A stretch of 64,000 bases of DNA, taken from positions 1 to 64,000 of the IMG/VR virus record IMGVR_UViG_3300024308_000022; one strand, written 5' to 3'. Of this stretch, positions 24,890-35,195 are shown piece by piece. The DNA is from a virus. The notes beneath the pieces were generated by a model. It made no database searches. It worked only from the letters and a program-made list of their open reading frames with translations, and was not told the origin of the DNA. The position numbers were made by a program, and so were the translations under genes. The stretch's first letter is position 1. Every line of letters starts with the position of its first letter.

Positions 24890-26869
24890 TTACGGACGGT
24901 TGGTGTTCTCAGCAAAGAGTGACATCAGTTGTCCTGGGAAGGTTCCAAAGGCCCAGTTCGCAAAGTGCGCTTTGTTGAACCAACTGTTGTAGTTCAGTAC
25001 TTGACGGTAGTAGTTACGTTTTAACCGACCAGACCACGCGTAGATTTGTTCTGATAGGCCCAAGCTACACAGTACAGCCATGTAGTTCGAGAATGCAGAT
25101 TCATCCGCAGTAAACATCCGCTGTATACCACCTGGTGTGAACGGCTCCCATGGTTTAAACATCGTGGTCAGTGGCATGTGGATGATACTTGACATATCCA
25201 CAAAACTTACCGTAATGTCAATCCCTAACGGTTTAGAGTCTTGTGTCCACCCTAAGTTGCCCGTCCCCCGACGGATGTCCAATGAGTCAATCATTCCTAA
25301 TCTGAATTGATGTCTGCCTTTACAGAACAGCTCACACAAGAAAGGAGAAGTGAACGAACTTGGACCTGCGGATAACGGTAGTGCTCCTGCTAGTAAGAAC
25401 GCTAACGGTACTAACAAGTCTTGGTATCGTGAAAGGTCGTTTCCATACGGTGTACGTAGCTCGATGGTGTACGTTGCTTTAGGTAAGTTTGCTGTAGATT
25501 GATCCCAGTGTTTAGGAATGTCTACCATGGCATTACCGGCCAATGACGCTAACCCGGAAATACTTAACGAGTCTGCCAAGCCAGCCACGACGTCAGTAAC
25601 TGCTCCCACAATCCCTTTGACGGTAGTGGCGATAATGCCATCGTCTAAGTTACCGTTCGCAAACGTAAAGCGTGAGTTACGTGCACCTTGAGAAATACTG
25701 TTGATCGTACCGGAGATATCGGAGTCTTTCACCGTACTGGAGAAACTCTCACCGACTTCACCAGGGTCTGCAACCCGGAAGGTGATAAACTGAGCACCAT
25801 CCCGCGCTTCTGCGATCAAGAAGTCTACAAGCCCTGGGTCTTCTTTTCCTTTCTGTCCGGTTGGATCAAAGTCTCCGTAATACGAGCTTACATCTTCGCT
25901 GGGTTCTGTGAAGACTTTGGTGGGAACCCCCTCAGTTGCTTTACCTGCGTCGTTGGGAACCTCAACGACTTTATCCCCCTCGGGTGCGGTACTTGACATT
26001 CCAAGGTATTTATCCAGATAATCCGCCAGACGGTTTCCTTCAGGAACGTCCGTTCGTTCTGTGTTTTGGTATTTCACAAAACGATCACGTAAGTCTTGTA
26101 CGCTCCCCGCTTCTTCGCGCATCTTCGCGAGTGCTTTGTTTTGTTGATCCGCTAAACGTTGTGCTTTAGTCGCAATCCGGTAGATATCGATTCCACCGTC
26201 CGCGCGGAACGTATCCGGTAATAGAAAGTTACGATCAGCGATGTCCTGGGCGGTAAGTCCTATAGAGTCTTTCTGGTAATCCTCAAAGCCTTGGCCTTGG
26301 ATAAACCCCATATTTGCAGCCATGTAGTTCGTGATCATCGTCACTGCGTTCCAGTACAAAGGCATGGTGGGTTTTAAGTAATAAAACTTCGTACTGGGTT
26401 TGTTCACTAAGAACTTAATGACCTGACCAATCAGAATCGGCGCTATAAAAGGTAAGGCTACCACGTAGCCTGCTAGTTTACCTAACGTGTAGAACAACCC
26501 AGTCCCTCGTCCTGTACGCGCCAAGCGTGACAGTTCAGGAGAGTAGAAGTTTCCAAAGAAACTCGTCCAGCTGTTGTACTGGGCTACACCAAACCGTAAA
26601 TGGACGTGAATACTGTTATCGTCAATAACCTCTGAGTACCACCGGCCCATTGGTAAAGAAAGGTTCGTGTGGATTCGTTTCTCTGGAATGTCAGCAAAAG
26701 GTGTAAATTGATACGGGGAGTTAATCGCAAAGTTCCCACCGAGTGTCGTGTCTGTGAACTTCCGATAGCCGTTTGAATACGTACGACGTACTGCGTCTAC
26801 CGCATCTATCCCCCGACGAGGCAAAAGAAAAGATTGACGCACCCAATTCGCGTCGCGTTTGAATTCCAT
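24890..26869 (-). CDS. Large virion structural protein with internal membrane-like segments
   Basis: 659 residues, immediately downstream of the giant tail lysozyme gene on the same strand. N-terminal part beta-rich (about 1-110), then two hydrophobic segments near 125-160 (YTLGKLAGYVVALPFIAPILIG), an acidic spacer of about 120 residues, and a C-terminal domain from 480 with hydrophobic PLAFLLAGALPLSAG. It occupies the place where phiKZ-like phages carry large tail or baseplate proteins next to the gp181 homolog. Role inferred from context. Confidence 0.75.
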   Translation of the reverse strand: MEFKRDANWVRQSFLLPRRGIDAVDAVRRTYSNGYRKFTDTTLGGNFAINSPYQFTPFADIPEKRIHTNLSLPMGRWYSEVIDDNSIHVHLRFGVAQYNSWTSFFGNFYSPELSRLARTGRGTGLFYTLGKLAGYVVALPFIAPILIGQVIKFLVNKPSTKFYYLKPTMPLYWNAVTMITNYMAANMGFIQGQGFEDYQKDSIGLTAQDIADRNFLLPDTFRADGGIDIYRIATKAQRLADQQNKALAKMREEAGSVQDLRDRFVKYQNTERTDVPEGNRLADYLDKYLGMSSTAPEGDKVVEVPNDAGKATEGVPTKVFTEPSEDVSSYYGDFDPTGQKGKEDPGLVDFLIAEARDGAQFITFRVADPGEVGESFSSTVKDSDISGTINSISQGARNSRFTFANGNLDDGIIATTVKGIVGAVTDVVAGLADSLSISGLASLAGNAMVDIPKHWDQSTANLPKATYTIELRTPYGNDLSRYQDLLVPLAFLLAGALPLSAGPSSFTSPFLCELFCKGRHQFRLGMIDSLDIRRGTGNLGWTQDSKPLGIDITVSFVDMSSIIHMPLTTMFKPWEPFTPGGIQRMFTADESAFSNYMAVLCSLGLSEQIYAWSGRLKRNYYRQVLNYNSWFNKAHFANWAFGTFPGQLMSLFAENTNRP

Positions 26870-26905
26870 GCTGGAAACCCCTGTGGTTTAAATTACACAG
26901 AATAG

Positions 26906-26927
26906 AGGGAGGGCCGAAGCCCTCCCT
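26906..26927 (-). terminator. Hairpin terminator of the giant tail gene
   Basis: Stem AGGGAGGGC / GCCCTCCCT with a CGAA (minus strand TTCG) loop, 2 bases beyond the stop at 26929. It may separate the tail gene from the following minus-strand gene. Confidence 0.75.
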
Positions 26928-26928
26928 G

Positions 26929-29900
26929 CTAAACGTCCCGTGTGGTCTTCACAACCGGTTGTGGTGCTTTACTTGCAAACCGTTGCTGAGCTAAGTTGGT
27001 GTTGCTACTGGGCTCATCTGGTTTGGTTTGTACGGGCTCCTTGGGTTGGAATACCGAGAGTAGTTTTTCTATACGCTGAAGTGTGGACGCTGTAAGCTCG
27101 GTCGCTTCCGTTGTCCGTTTCGCGTAGTCTACCGTTTGTGCCATGGTTGTGTGTTGGAGTTGTTGGACGTGTCTGGCTTGCTGCTGGGTTTGTGCAGCTT
27201 GCGTCCGTTTCTCCTGAGCCATGCGTTGTACTGCGCTCAGTTGCTCTCCTGCGGCTACTGTAGTGGCTGGTGCTGCTGCGATTCCACGAGGGACAGCGTT
27301 AAACCCGCCACTGGCTGCAGAGGGTTGGACTTGCACCAATTCTGCTGTGCGTGGCGTGACGAGTTGTTTCGCAGCTTGATCGTAGATCCCCAAGCTTTGC
27401 AACCGTTTGACTTCTGCAGGAGTCGCTGGTGCATCCGCTGCAAAGCTTTGCTGCGCTGTTGCTATGAGTGTAGGTTGTCCTACCGCAGAGTCGTCAAAGA
27501 ACGCAGGAACGTTTCCTTTGACTTTCTTGTCGATATACGCCAGTACCTCAGCCACACTACGATGACGATTCCCTTCCAAGAACACAGAAGGATTCGCACC
27601 CGCAGCTGCAGGTAGAACTTTTACACCATCTTCCATCGGAGAGCTATTGAGTAACTTACTCGCTCCGCCCACACCAAAGTGATGCGCTAAGTAGATATCG
27701 TTCAAAGATGCTTTACGTCCTATCTTCGACTCTAATTGAGCACGGTTCGCTTTGATGTATTCTGCTGCAAGCAGCGCTGAAGCTTTCGGGTCTGTGGGAC
27801 TTGCGTCTTTTGGAATCCCGTACGTAGCAGCATGCTTCCCCAGCTGTTCCTTCCACGTCTGGTTAGTGAACTGGAATAAACCCGTTGCAGAGCTTTCTGG
27901 ATTTCTCACCTTGGTTCTAAACGACGATTCAATCTTTGCAAACGTCTCTAGGATTCCCGGTTCAATCCCAGCGGCTTCTGCTGCGGCTTTGAGTAAAGCA
28001 GCGTAGGCTTCTGGCGTACCGTCTCCTTTGGGGTTCGGTAACTCCAGATACCCAGCACCACTACCTGCCATAAACGGAGCTATCGGTTGACCTGACTTCC
28101 CACTGCTTGGGAAGATCCCACTTTGTCCTAACCCTGCGGTATTCCCCGGTTTAAAGACATCAGGAACCCCACCGGTCGCTGTGTAGGTTGTCTTGAGTTT
28201 AACCTCACGGTCTCCCTTCAGGTTACTCGCACGTAAGCTTCCTGGTGTTTGATACACGACTTCTTCAGCATCTTTCTTCAGTGCTGCTAAGTGGACATCC
28301 ACTGACGCTGCGTGTTCGTTCATCGCGTAACCTGGGAACGCTACAGCGTACACTGACCACACAGACGTAGGTTTCTTCTCCACCACAGTCGTAGAGGACG
28401 CAATCGCTTTGGCGATCTCGTGTAACCGTCCTTTACTAAACTTCGTAGACGCACTACGTGGTTCTGCGTTTTTGTCAATTCGCTTCACTGCGGCGATAAA
28501 GTTCAGTAACACCGGAGTAAACCGGTACTGGAACCAGTACAACCACTCGGTACGTTGGTCTGGGTTCTCCGTGTTTACCCCAAAGTGAGACGCGTACAGC
28601 ATCAGGTAATGCATGGGGTCTTTGACCAACTCTGCTCTACCTGCTGCGTTGTACACCACTTGCTGTAAGACGTCAGACTCTAGCGCTAACACGCTGTTGA
28701 CTTTCTCTACCTCTAACGTCACCAACCCGTACGTTTTCAGACGCACTGCCGCAAAGTCATCGATGTTGTTGTTGCGCTGTCCGAATTCATTCGTGAGTGT
28801 GTCTGTGAATTTGGTGTTCACAGAGTTCGGTAGGGTAGATGGTGTGACGTACTCCAGAGCTCCCGCTTTGTACGTTTTGAGGTTACTCTGTCTTCCCGGT
28901 TGTGGTGCACTGAACTCAGCCAGTTTCGCACTGCCTGCTGTAGGCATCCCGTCTTTCATTCCAGCGACAAACCCTAAAGACCCAGAGCCAGAGCCTTGAG
29001 CAGCTAAACGCTCTTTGGCTTTCTCACGTAAAGCATCGTCTCCAAAGAGTGCAGTGAGTGCTGTAAGTTCCTCTTTAACGACAGAGTCGCCCATCTCTGA
29101 GTCACTCTCACCATAAGGACCCGCAGCGACCGTGTATGGATACCCTGCTTCGTCTTTACGCCACGTGACTTTCTCCGCGTAAGGAACCTTGAAGGAATCT
29201 TTGAGTTTTCCGTCGAGGTCACTTAACGTCACCCCAGGTTGGAACTGAGGTACTAACGTCACCCACCGTAAGTACACAGGAGCAAAACGGTACTGGAACC
29301 AGTTGGCCCACGTCATCGTTTCTGTCTTGTCTTTCGTGTCGATCCCAAAGATATCCACGAGTTCTTTCCATGGAAGTTCTTTGTCTAACGACGCAGGACC
29401 CTTAGAAGAAAGGATCAAGTGAGGTCTGAGTTTCTCTTCTAACGCACGGATGTCTTCAAAGTCACCAATGGAGTTAGGGTCTCGTCCGTACTCTGCCGCG
29501 CGTAAGCGCTCTAATGGCTTCAGTTCGCCACGTAACGCACGATAGCCTTTATAAGCGCCATACCCTACAGCTCCAACAGCAAGGCTGCCTAGAACCACAG
29601 GAGACGTTAGGATCGATGCTGCTGCGCCTAAACCTAACGCGCCTAAGCCGAGTGCTCCCCGTGCTAGTAGTAATGCAGGCATGCCTACTGTCCACTTCGC
29701 TACACTAAGCGCACCGCGTCCTAAAGCTTTGGTCCCACCCCACGCCGCTTGACCTAAACGACCTAGCTTCGTTTTCGCACGAAGCTTTCCTTTTTTGTCC
29801 GCGCCTTCTGGTAACCCATCAGGAGTCAGTAAGTCTGCTGCTCCAGCTGCAGCTTGTGTGGCGAGTACAGTGTCGCGAATCGCTTTCACTCCTCCCCACA

Positions 29901-32900
29901 TCGTCGTTAGTGTACTCACGACTTTTCCTACGGCAGTTGTGAACAACGTCCCTAACCCAGCAATCGCAAAGAGAATCTTCCCTAACCACGATGGATTGTC
30001 TTTGTCTCCTAAGACACGATCTTTCCACCCTGTCATTTTCCCTTTCGCTGCTTCTTTACGGTCACGGATAATGTCCACCCACGAGTTTTCCCGTTTGTCC
30101 TCTCCAGCAATGCGTTCTTTGAGTTTCTCAGAGAAGCTTTTCTTTTGAGCCTTCAGGTACTCTTTGTAACCGCCAGCAGAGTCGATGTCCTGTTTGATAC
30201 TCTCCAGTTTTTCGATATACCCATCAGGTACACCGATTTTCTTGAGTTTATCCATGGTGTCATCGACTAAGGTGGAGATCTCTACGTCAGAGAGTTTACT
30301 TGCTGCTTTCTTTCCTGCGGCTTTGGCTTTTGCGAAGATACCCGCTGCACCATACCCACCTAAAGGAGCGTCTTCAAACTTAAACCCACGGATCAGTAAG
30401 TCATGGATACGCAGTAAGACGTCCAGTTGTTTGGACTGCAGATCTAACGTTTCAGAGTCGCCAGACTGACTCCCAAACGAGACACCGATGTTTCCTTTGA
30501 CGCCAGAACCTACCCACCCTAACCCTTTCTTGAGTAAACCCCACGTTTTGACGTGCGCTTTCTTCGTAAGCTCCCATACTTTCTTACCAGCGGAAACCGC
30601 TAAGCCTACGCCTTTTTTCCCGATGGCGTATAAACGCTCCGCGGGTGTACGCAGTGGTTTACCGTCAGTCGTGACTAAGCCCGCTTGGAAGTCCTCTACG
30701 GAAAGCACCACTTTCCCAAAGTTATCCACCACAGGTCCTGTGATGTCTTTAAAGGAGTAAATAGTTTTCAGTGTCTGCTGGTCGTGGTAGTACCCTTTAC
30801 GCATTAAGTTCGCGTAAAGACGCACGGTAGGTTCTTCCCCTTTGACACAGATGTCTTGGTGTGCGTGGTAAAACGCCCACGCTGACTTCAGACCGTTCTT
30901 TAACCACTCAGTAGGTTTAGTGACGCTTTTGAACATCGTTTTTACAAACGTAGCTCCAGGACCTGTAATCAGACCTCTGGCAAGATTTACTGCACGATCC
31001 AGTAAACTCTTCCCTTCGGACGTGAACGCGTTCTTCGCGTCTTCGGCAGATAACACTACTTTATCAAACCGATCGAGTACAACACCTTTGATGTCTTTTA
31101 ACGAATAGATTGGTTCTCCTGTCTCGGCATCCTTGTACCAACCTAGCGCCATCTTCCATTTCTGTAAGATCGGCTCTTTCATCCCCGGTACGTACACGTC
31201 ATCCGGCTGGTCTTTCTCTTTATCCTTTTTGGTTAAGAGATTCCATCCAAATTTTCCAGTGAACCATGCTCCTTTAAAGAGTTTGTTCCGAAGTCCAGCA
31301 CCAAAGTTATACAGCCCTTTAGTGGCTCCCCATAACCCTTTCGCAGTACCTTTCAAACCACCACGGATGTTTCTTTCCAGATTCGACATCTGTGGACCAG
31401 ACTCTCCACCCGTTACATTTCCGGTCAGTACCGTCATGCGTTCTGGTAAGCCTTGGATCAACTCCACGATCTGTTTTAACGACTCTGTTTGAGAGACTTG
31501 TAAGTCGCGAGTAGAAGACTCTTCTATCGCGTCTACGATCTGCTGTACAGCGTTATCGCTAAAAGCGTTCTGGTAGGGTTGGGTGGGTGTAGTAGCGCCG
31601 TAGATAGGCTCTGGGTTGCGTGTAAAGAACGGTTGAGTTTGCGCTTGCTGTGCTTGACGTACAGCAGCGACACTGGGTGTAATTGGAGCGCTAGTGGGAG
31701 GTACCGCACGAGGAGACCCGGAGATAAACTGAGTGAATTGATCAGTCACCGCATTTAAGTCGTAAGACTCATCGTCTCCGTTGCGTTTAATCAACCCAGT
31801 GTCACGCACTAAGTCTCTAAGTCCGGTGTTTGCGTAGATCTGAGTGTTCTTGAAATCCCCAGGTAGAGACTGCAATAACTCGTTGTACAAACGACTTGCA
31901 CTGACTAACAGATCCCGTGTGGCTTTGTCGTCGTAATCAATCTTCCCATCGATCGTCCGTTTGAACTTAGACTCCACCAACCCACTAAATTTCTCTGCAG
32001 TCTTTTTCCCTAAAGAGCCTTCCAGTCTCCACGAGTCACTTAAAGTCTCTGGATCAAACAGTTTGTTACTCTGCGCTTGACGCACGAGTTCTGCTTGGAC
32101 TTTCTTCCGCTCTTTCTCTGTCAGTTGTTTCTCTGGGTCTAGAGCATCCAGCAGAGAGTTGGTACGGCGATCCAACGTCCCTAACTGTGTCTCAGTAATT
32201 GCACGCTCACGGATCTTTGCGGTTAAGTCACGACGCGAGACAAACTCTGCAGTTTGGTGATTGTAACGCAATTCATCCACTGGCTGTCCGGTACGGAATG
32301 TTTCTAACGATTGCAGGATCTTCGCTAAGTAAGTCGGGATAACTTCGACGATACTGCTACGGACTAAGTTATCAAACACTGCAGGTTGGTTCAGTTGCGC
32401 TGTGTCCGTCTTGGCTAAGGCTTGGTAAGAACCATACCGTGGGATACTGTCTTTAAACAGATCTCCTACCCAGTTCACAAAGCTACCGAGCATCCCCTCG
32501 CGTTCCGTAAGCTGTTCGTCGTTCCGTGCAAACTTCTCCATCAACCCTTCGCGGTTGGACACCAAGTAACTTAACTTCGCTCCGTACTTGTCCAGTTTCT
32601 CATCCGCACCAGGAATCTTAGACGTGATCTTCTTGATTGCTTTGGCGGTTTTATTACCTAACATACTACCGACAAACATACCGCCCATCTGAGCAGCAGT
32701 GCTGGCTGAGCTCCCGCCCATCTCCTTTTGCATCTCAGCGCCATCGGTGATCGACTCTAACGCATCGCTGCCACCCCGTAACCCTTCCGCAAATGCGCTG
32801 CCTGACTCTTTGATCTTCCCACTGACGTTTTGTAAGAACCGACCAAAGAACTTCCGACGGTGCTCGTCAAACCCTTCGTACGCTTTGCCTAACAACCCTT

Positions 32901-33720
32901 CCTGTAAGGTTTGTTTGATCTGCTCAGAGGTGGTGATCTTTTGGATTTCTGGTAAACCTGTGTTCTTTAAAATCCCACGGAGTAAACTGACGTTCTCTGG
33001 GACGGCGCCTTTGTTTAATTCAAACAAGTCTTTGATGGCGTAGTACGTTCTGTACTGTAGCTCTAATGACTTTTGTTGGAACTTTACACCAATCGAGTTT
33101 TGATACCCAACTAAGTGGCCTATCCCTTCTGCTGTTTTGGCGAGTAGCTGACGCTGTGTATTGGCACGCTGCTCTTCTGCTAAGTCCCGTACGGTTTCAC
33201 GGTCTGCTGAGTCTTGGTCTTTGACGTTTTGAATCTTCGTCTGCGCTGCAAAGATTTCCGCTAACCCTTTCGTAATTCCTTCTTCACGAAAGTCCGTTTG
33301 CTGCCTTTTATACTCTTCTTCTGACTCGAGTAATTTATCAAGTTTCTCACTTATCCCTTTGGGTAGGACGGGGGTCGCTAACGCTTTTACTCGCTTAAGC
33401 GCCCCTTTCAATCCTTTGACCGCTGGACGAAGCTCACGGTCTAAGTGATCGTACGTCCCTTGGGCGGCGTACGCCACGTCGTCTGCCACGTCGAGTGCGT
33501 CACTGTACCCACTTGGTAACGCTTTGCGTAACACCTGACGCATAAAACTTGGGTCGGTGACAGACGACTTCACACCACTTAAGAAATCTTTCGGTAAAGC
33601 AGCTACGATCTCTCGGTCACTCTTGGGTCGAAACGGATCATCCATGTCTCCGTCAAACCCAAAGTCGTCAATGTCAAAGTCATCGACGTTATCCAGTTTC
33701 TTTACCATCACAGTCTCCAT
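26929..33720 (-). CDS. Giant tail protein with lytic transglycosylase domain (phiKZ gp181-like)
   Basis: 2263 residues, the largest gene here. A start 12 bases downstream (33708) has a better GGAG spacing and may be the true one. Acidic N terminus, long helical coiled-coil regions (about 60-700), repeated modules around 850-1100 with SLKDIKGVVLDRFDKVVLS and a second near-copy SFKDITGPVVDNFGKVVLS, Gly/Ala membrane-like helices near 1330-1390, then an SLT domain at about 1900-2050. Catalytic Glu is at about residue 1932 in AKIESSFRTKVRN, followed by GLFQFT and YLAHHFGVGGA. The family's role is cell-wall cutting and tape-measure-like tail function during DNA entry. Only 29 bases separate it from the RNAP beta-prime start. 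Confidence 0.92.
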   Translation of the reverse strand: METVMVKKLDNVDDFDIDDFGFDGDMDDPFRPKSDREIVAALPKDFLSGVKSSVTDPSFMRQVLRKALPSGYSDALDVADDVAYAAQGTYDHLDRELRPAVKGLKGALKRVKALATPVLPKGISEKLDKLLESEEEYKRQQTDFREEGITKGLAEIFAAQTKIQNVKDQDSADRETVRDLAEEQRANTQRQLLAKTAEGIGHLVGYQNSIGVKFQQKSLELQYRTYYAIKDLFELNKGAVPENVSLLRGILKNTGLPEIQKITTSEQIKQTLQEGLLGKAYEGFDEHRRKFFGRFLQNVSGKIKESGSAFAEGLRGGSDALESITDGAEMQKEMGGSSASTAAQMGGMFVGSMLGNKTAKAIKKITSKIPGADEKLDKYGAKLSYLVSNREGLMEKFARNDEQLTEREGMLGSFVNWVGDLFKDSIPRYGSYQALAKTDTAQLNQPAVFDNLVRSSIVEVIPTYLAKILQSLETFRTGQPVDELRYNHQTAEFVSRRDLTAKIRERAITETQLGTLDRRTNSLLDALDPEKQLTEKERKKVQAELVRQAQSNKLFDPETLSDSWRLEGSLGKKTAEKFSGLVESKFKRTIDGKIDYDDKATRDLLVSASRLYNELLQSLPGDFKNTQIYANTGLRDLVRDTGLIKRNGDDESYDLNAVTDQFTQFISGSPRAVPPTSAPITPSVAAVRQAQQAQTQPFFTRNPEPIYGATTPTQPYQNAFSDNAVQQIVDAIEESSTRDLQVSQTESLKQIVELIQGLPERMTVLTGNVTGGESGPQMSNLERNIRGGLKGTAKGLWGATKGLYNFGAGLRNKLFKGAWFTGKFGWNLLTKKDKEKDQPDDVYVPGMKEPILQKWKMALGWYKDAETGEPIYSLKDIKGVVLDRFDKVVLSAEDAKNAFTSEGKSLLDRAVNLARGLITGPGATFVKTMFKSVTKPTEWLKNGLKSAWAFYHAHQDICVKGEEPTVRLYANLMRKGYYHDQQTLKTIYSFKDITGPVVDNFGKVVLSVEDFQAGLVTTDGKPLRTPAERLYAIGKKGVGLAVSAGKKVWELTKKAHVKTWGLLKKGLGWVGSGVKGNIGVSFGSQSGDSETLDLQSKQLDVLLRIHDLLIRGFKFEDAPLGGYGAAGIFAKAKAAGKKAASKLSDVEISTLVDDTMDKLKKIGVPDGYIEKLESIKQDIDSAGGYKEYLKAQKKSFSEKLKERIAGEDKRENSWVDIIRDRKEAAKGKMTGWKDRVLGDKDNPSWLGKILFAIAGLGTLFTTAVGKVVSTLTTMWGGVKAIRDTVLATQAAAGAADLLTPDGLPEGADKKGKLRAKTKLGRLGQAAWGGTKALGRGALSVAKWTVGMPALLLARGALGLGALGLGAAASILTSPVVLGSLAVGAVGYGAYKGYRALRGELKPLERLRAAEYGRDPNSIGDFEDIRALEEKLRPHLILSSKGPASLDKELPWKELVDIFGIDTKDKTETMTWANWFQYRFAPVYLRWVTLVPQFQPGVTLSDLDGKLKDSFKVPYAEKVTWRKDEAGYPYTVAAGPYGESDSEMGDSVVKEELTALTALFGDDALREKAKERLAAQGSGSGSLGFVAGMKDGMPTAGSAKLAEFSAPQPGRQSNLKTYKAGALEYVTPSTLPNSVNTKFTDTLTNEFGQRNNNIDDFAAVRLKTYGLVTLEVEKVNSVLALESDVLQQVVYNAAGRAELVKDPMHYLMLYASHFGVNTENPDQRTEWLYWFQYRFTPVLLNFIAAVKRIDKNAEPRSASTKFSKGRLHEIAKAIASSTTVVEKKPTSVWSVYAVAFPGYAMNEHAASVDVHLAALKKDAEEVVYQTPGSLRASNLKGDREVKLKTTYTATGGVPDVFKPGNTAGLGQSGIFPSSGKSGQPIAPFMAGSGAGYLELPNPKGDGTPEAYAALLKAAAEAAGIEPGILETFAKIESSFRTKVRNPESSATGLFQFTNQTWKEQLGKHAATYGIPKDASPTDPKASALLAAEYIKANRAQLESKIGRKASLNDIYLAHHFGVGGASKLLNSSPMEDGVKVLPAAAGANPSVFLEGNRHRSVAEVLAYIDKKVKGNVPAFFDDSAVGQPTLIATAQQSFAADAPATPAEVKRLQSLGIYDQAAKQLVTPRTAELVQVQPSAASGGFNAVPRGIAAAPATTVAAGEQLSAVQRMAQEKRTQAAQTQQQARHVQQLQHTTMAQTVDYAKRTTEATELTASTLQRIEKLLSVFQPKEPVQTKPDEPSSNTNLAQQRFASKAPQPVVKTTRDV

Positions 33721-33749
33721 CTCTTTCTTTTATAGAGGATTAACACAGA

Positions 33750-35195
33750 ATGAGGCTTGAAACCCTTCCCTTTAATATAGGGATAGAACAACTCACCCCA
33801 GAGTCGGTGAAATACATGCGTCCTGTGCGTGTGTTAGATACCCACAACGCTGCGGGGACTGAGTACCATCCCGATGGCTTATTCTCACTGGTCACCTTTG
33901 GACGCCAAGGCTCTGAGGAGAGAGACTTAAAAGAAAGTTACATCGACCTCAAAACCACAGTGTTCCACCCAGAGATCTACATGGAGCTTATCAAGCTTCG
34001 TGCGTTTTATGCCCAAGTGATGGCAGGCAAAGCCTACGCTTTATGGGACGACGCTAGTAAAGACTTTGTAGCCTCTGACCCCTTAAACGGACAAACAGGC
34101 TATCAGTTCTTTATGGAACACTGGCAGAAAATCCAGTGGAACACGGAAGGTTCTGACATCCGTAAAGAACGTATTGCTGTGTTAGAGCGTTACAAAGCGA
34201 AATCGTTGATGCGGTATCACTTGGTGATTCCCGCTGGCTTACGAGACATCCACGAAGAGAAACCCGGTAAAACCACCGAAGATGAAATCAATGACCTCTA
34301 CCGGAAACTCTTAGCCGCTACACTGTCTTTACAAGACACGAAAGAGTCGTCTACCTCTCCTTTATACGACAACGCACGGATTGCCATCCAGAAAACTGCT
34401 GTGGCTATTTATTTGTACATCAAACGGATGGTATCTGGAAAACGAGGCTGGTTGCAAGGGAAGTGGGGTGCGCGCAAAACCTTCCATGGCACACGGAACG
34501 TCATTACGCCAATGACACTGACGTCTGCTTTATTGGGCAGTCCCGATGCCCCTCGTGTGAATGACACAGAGATGGGGTTGTGGCAGTTCTCCCGTGGTGC
34601 GGTACTACATACGCTCCACTGTTTACAAACAGGGTGGCTGGGTAGAATCTTTGGTGGGGAAACGGATGTTTGGTTAACCAACAAGAAAACACTACAGAAA
34701 GAACTCGTGCAACTCGACTCTAAAACCATCGAAGACTTCACGACTCGTCCTGGGTTAGAGAAACTCATCAACCGGTTTGAAATCCATCGGCTGCGCAACC
34801 GTCCCGTGTATGTAGAGAACTACTACTTAGGGTTAGTGTATCGCACAGATCGGGTCTTTAAGTTCTTTGCTGATATTCGTGAGTTACCAGAAGGGTTCTC
34901 TAAAGAACACGTATACCCCATTACGTTAGGGGAACTACTGTACGTTTCTTTACTACCGAAGATCGATACATTAACGTGTTCAATCACGCGATATCCGATC
35001 ACCGACGATGGTTCGGTATATCCTTCCTTTGTACGCGTGAGAACCACCAGCGAGTCTTTACGTTTAGTCCAACTCAACGAAGAATGGCAACCCACAGAGA
35101 CTATAGCTCCACGTTATCCCGTTGTAGATGGGTCGCAAACGTGGATAGGAAGTTTGAAAGTTAACCCTCTGCGCTATCCGCGCTTGGGGGCAGAT
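33750..35195 (+). CDS. Virion RNA polymerase beta-prime subunit, exon 1
   Basis: 482 codons, followed by a group I intron. Residues about 228-255 (SGKRGWLQGKWGARKTFHG, then TRNVITP) match the bacterial beta-prime signature GK.GRFRxNLxGKRVxxSARTVI that opens the catalytic double-psi barrel. The exon ends in ...RYPRLGAD, the first half of the NADFDGD catalytic loop. Without splicing the frame continues only LKKRVF to a stop at 35216, giving a 488-residue protein lacking the active site. In phiKZ this is the gp180 position, next to the giant lysozyme. Product is packed in the virion and starts early transcription; this is known of the family, not shown here. Confidence 0.85.

Noticed and set aside
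27136-33760. Many long open frames on the plus strand within the giant tail gene
   Set aside because: They lie antisense to a well-supported coding frame, lack ribosome binding sites and read as mirror frames of the Ala/Lys-rich protein.
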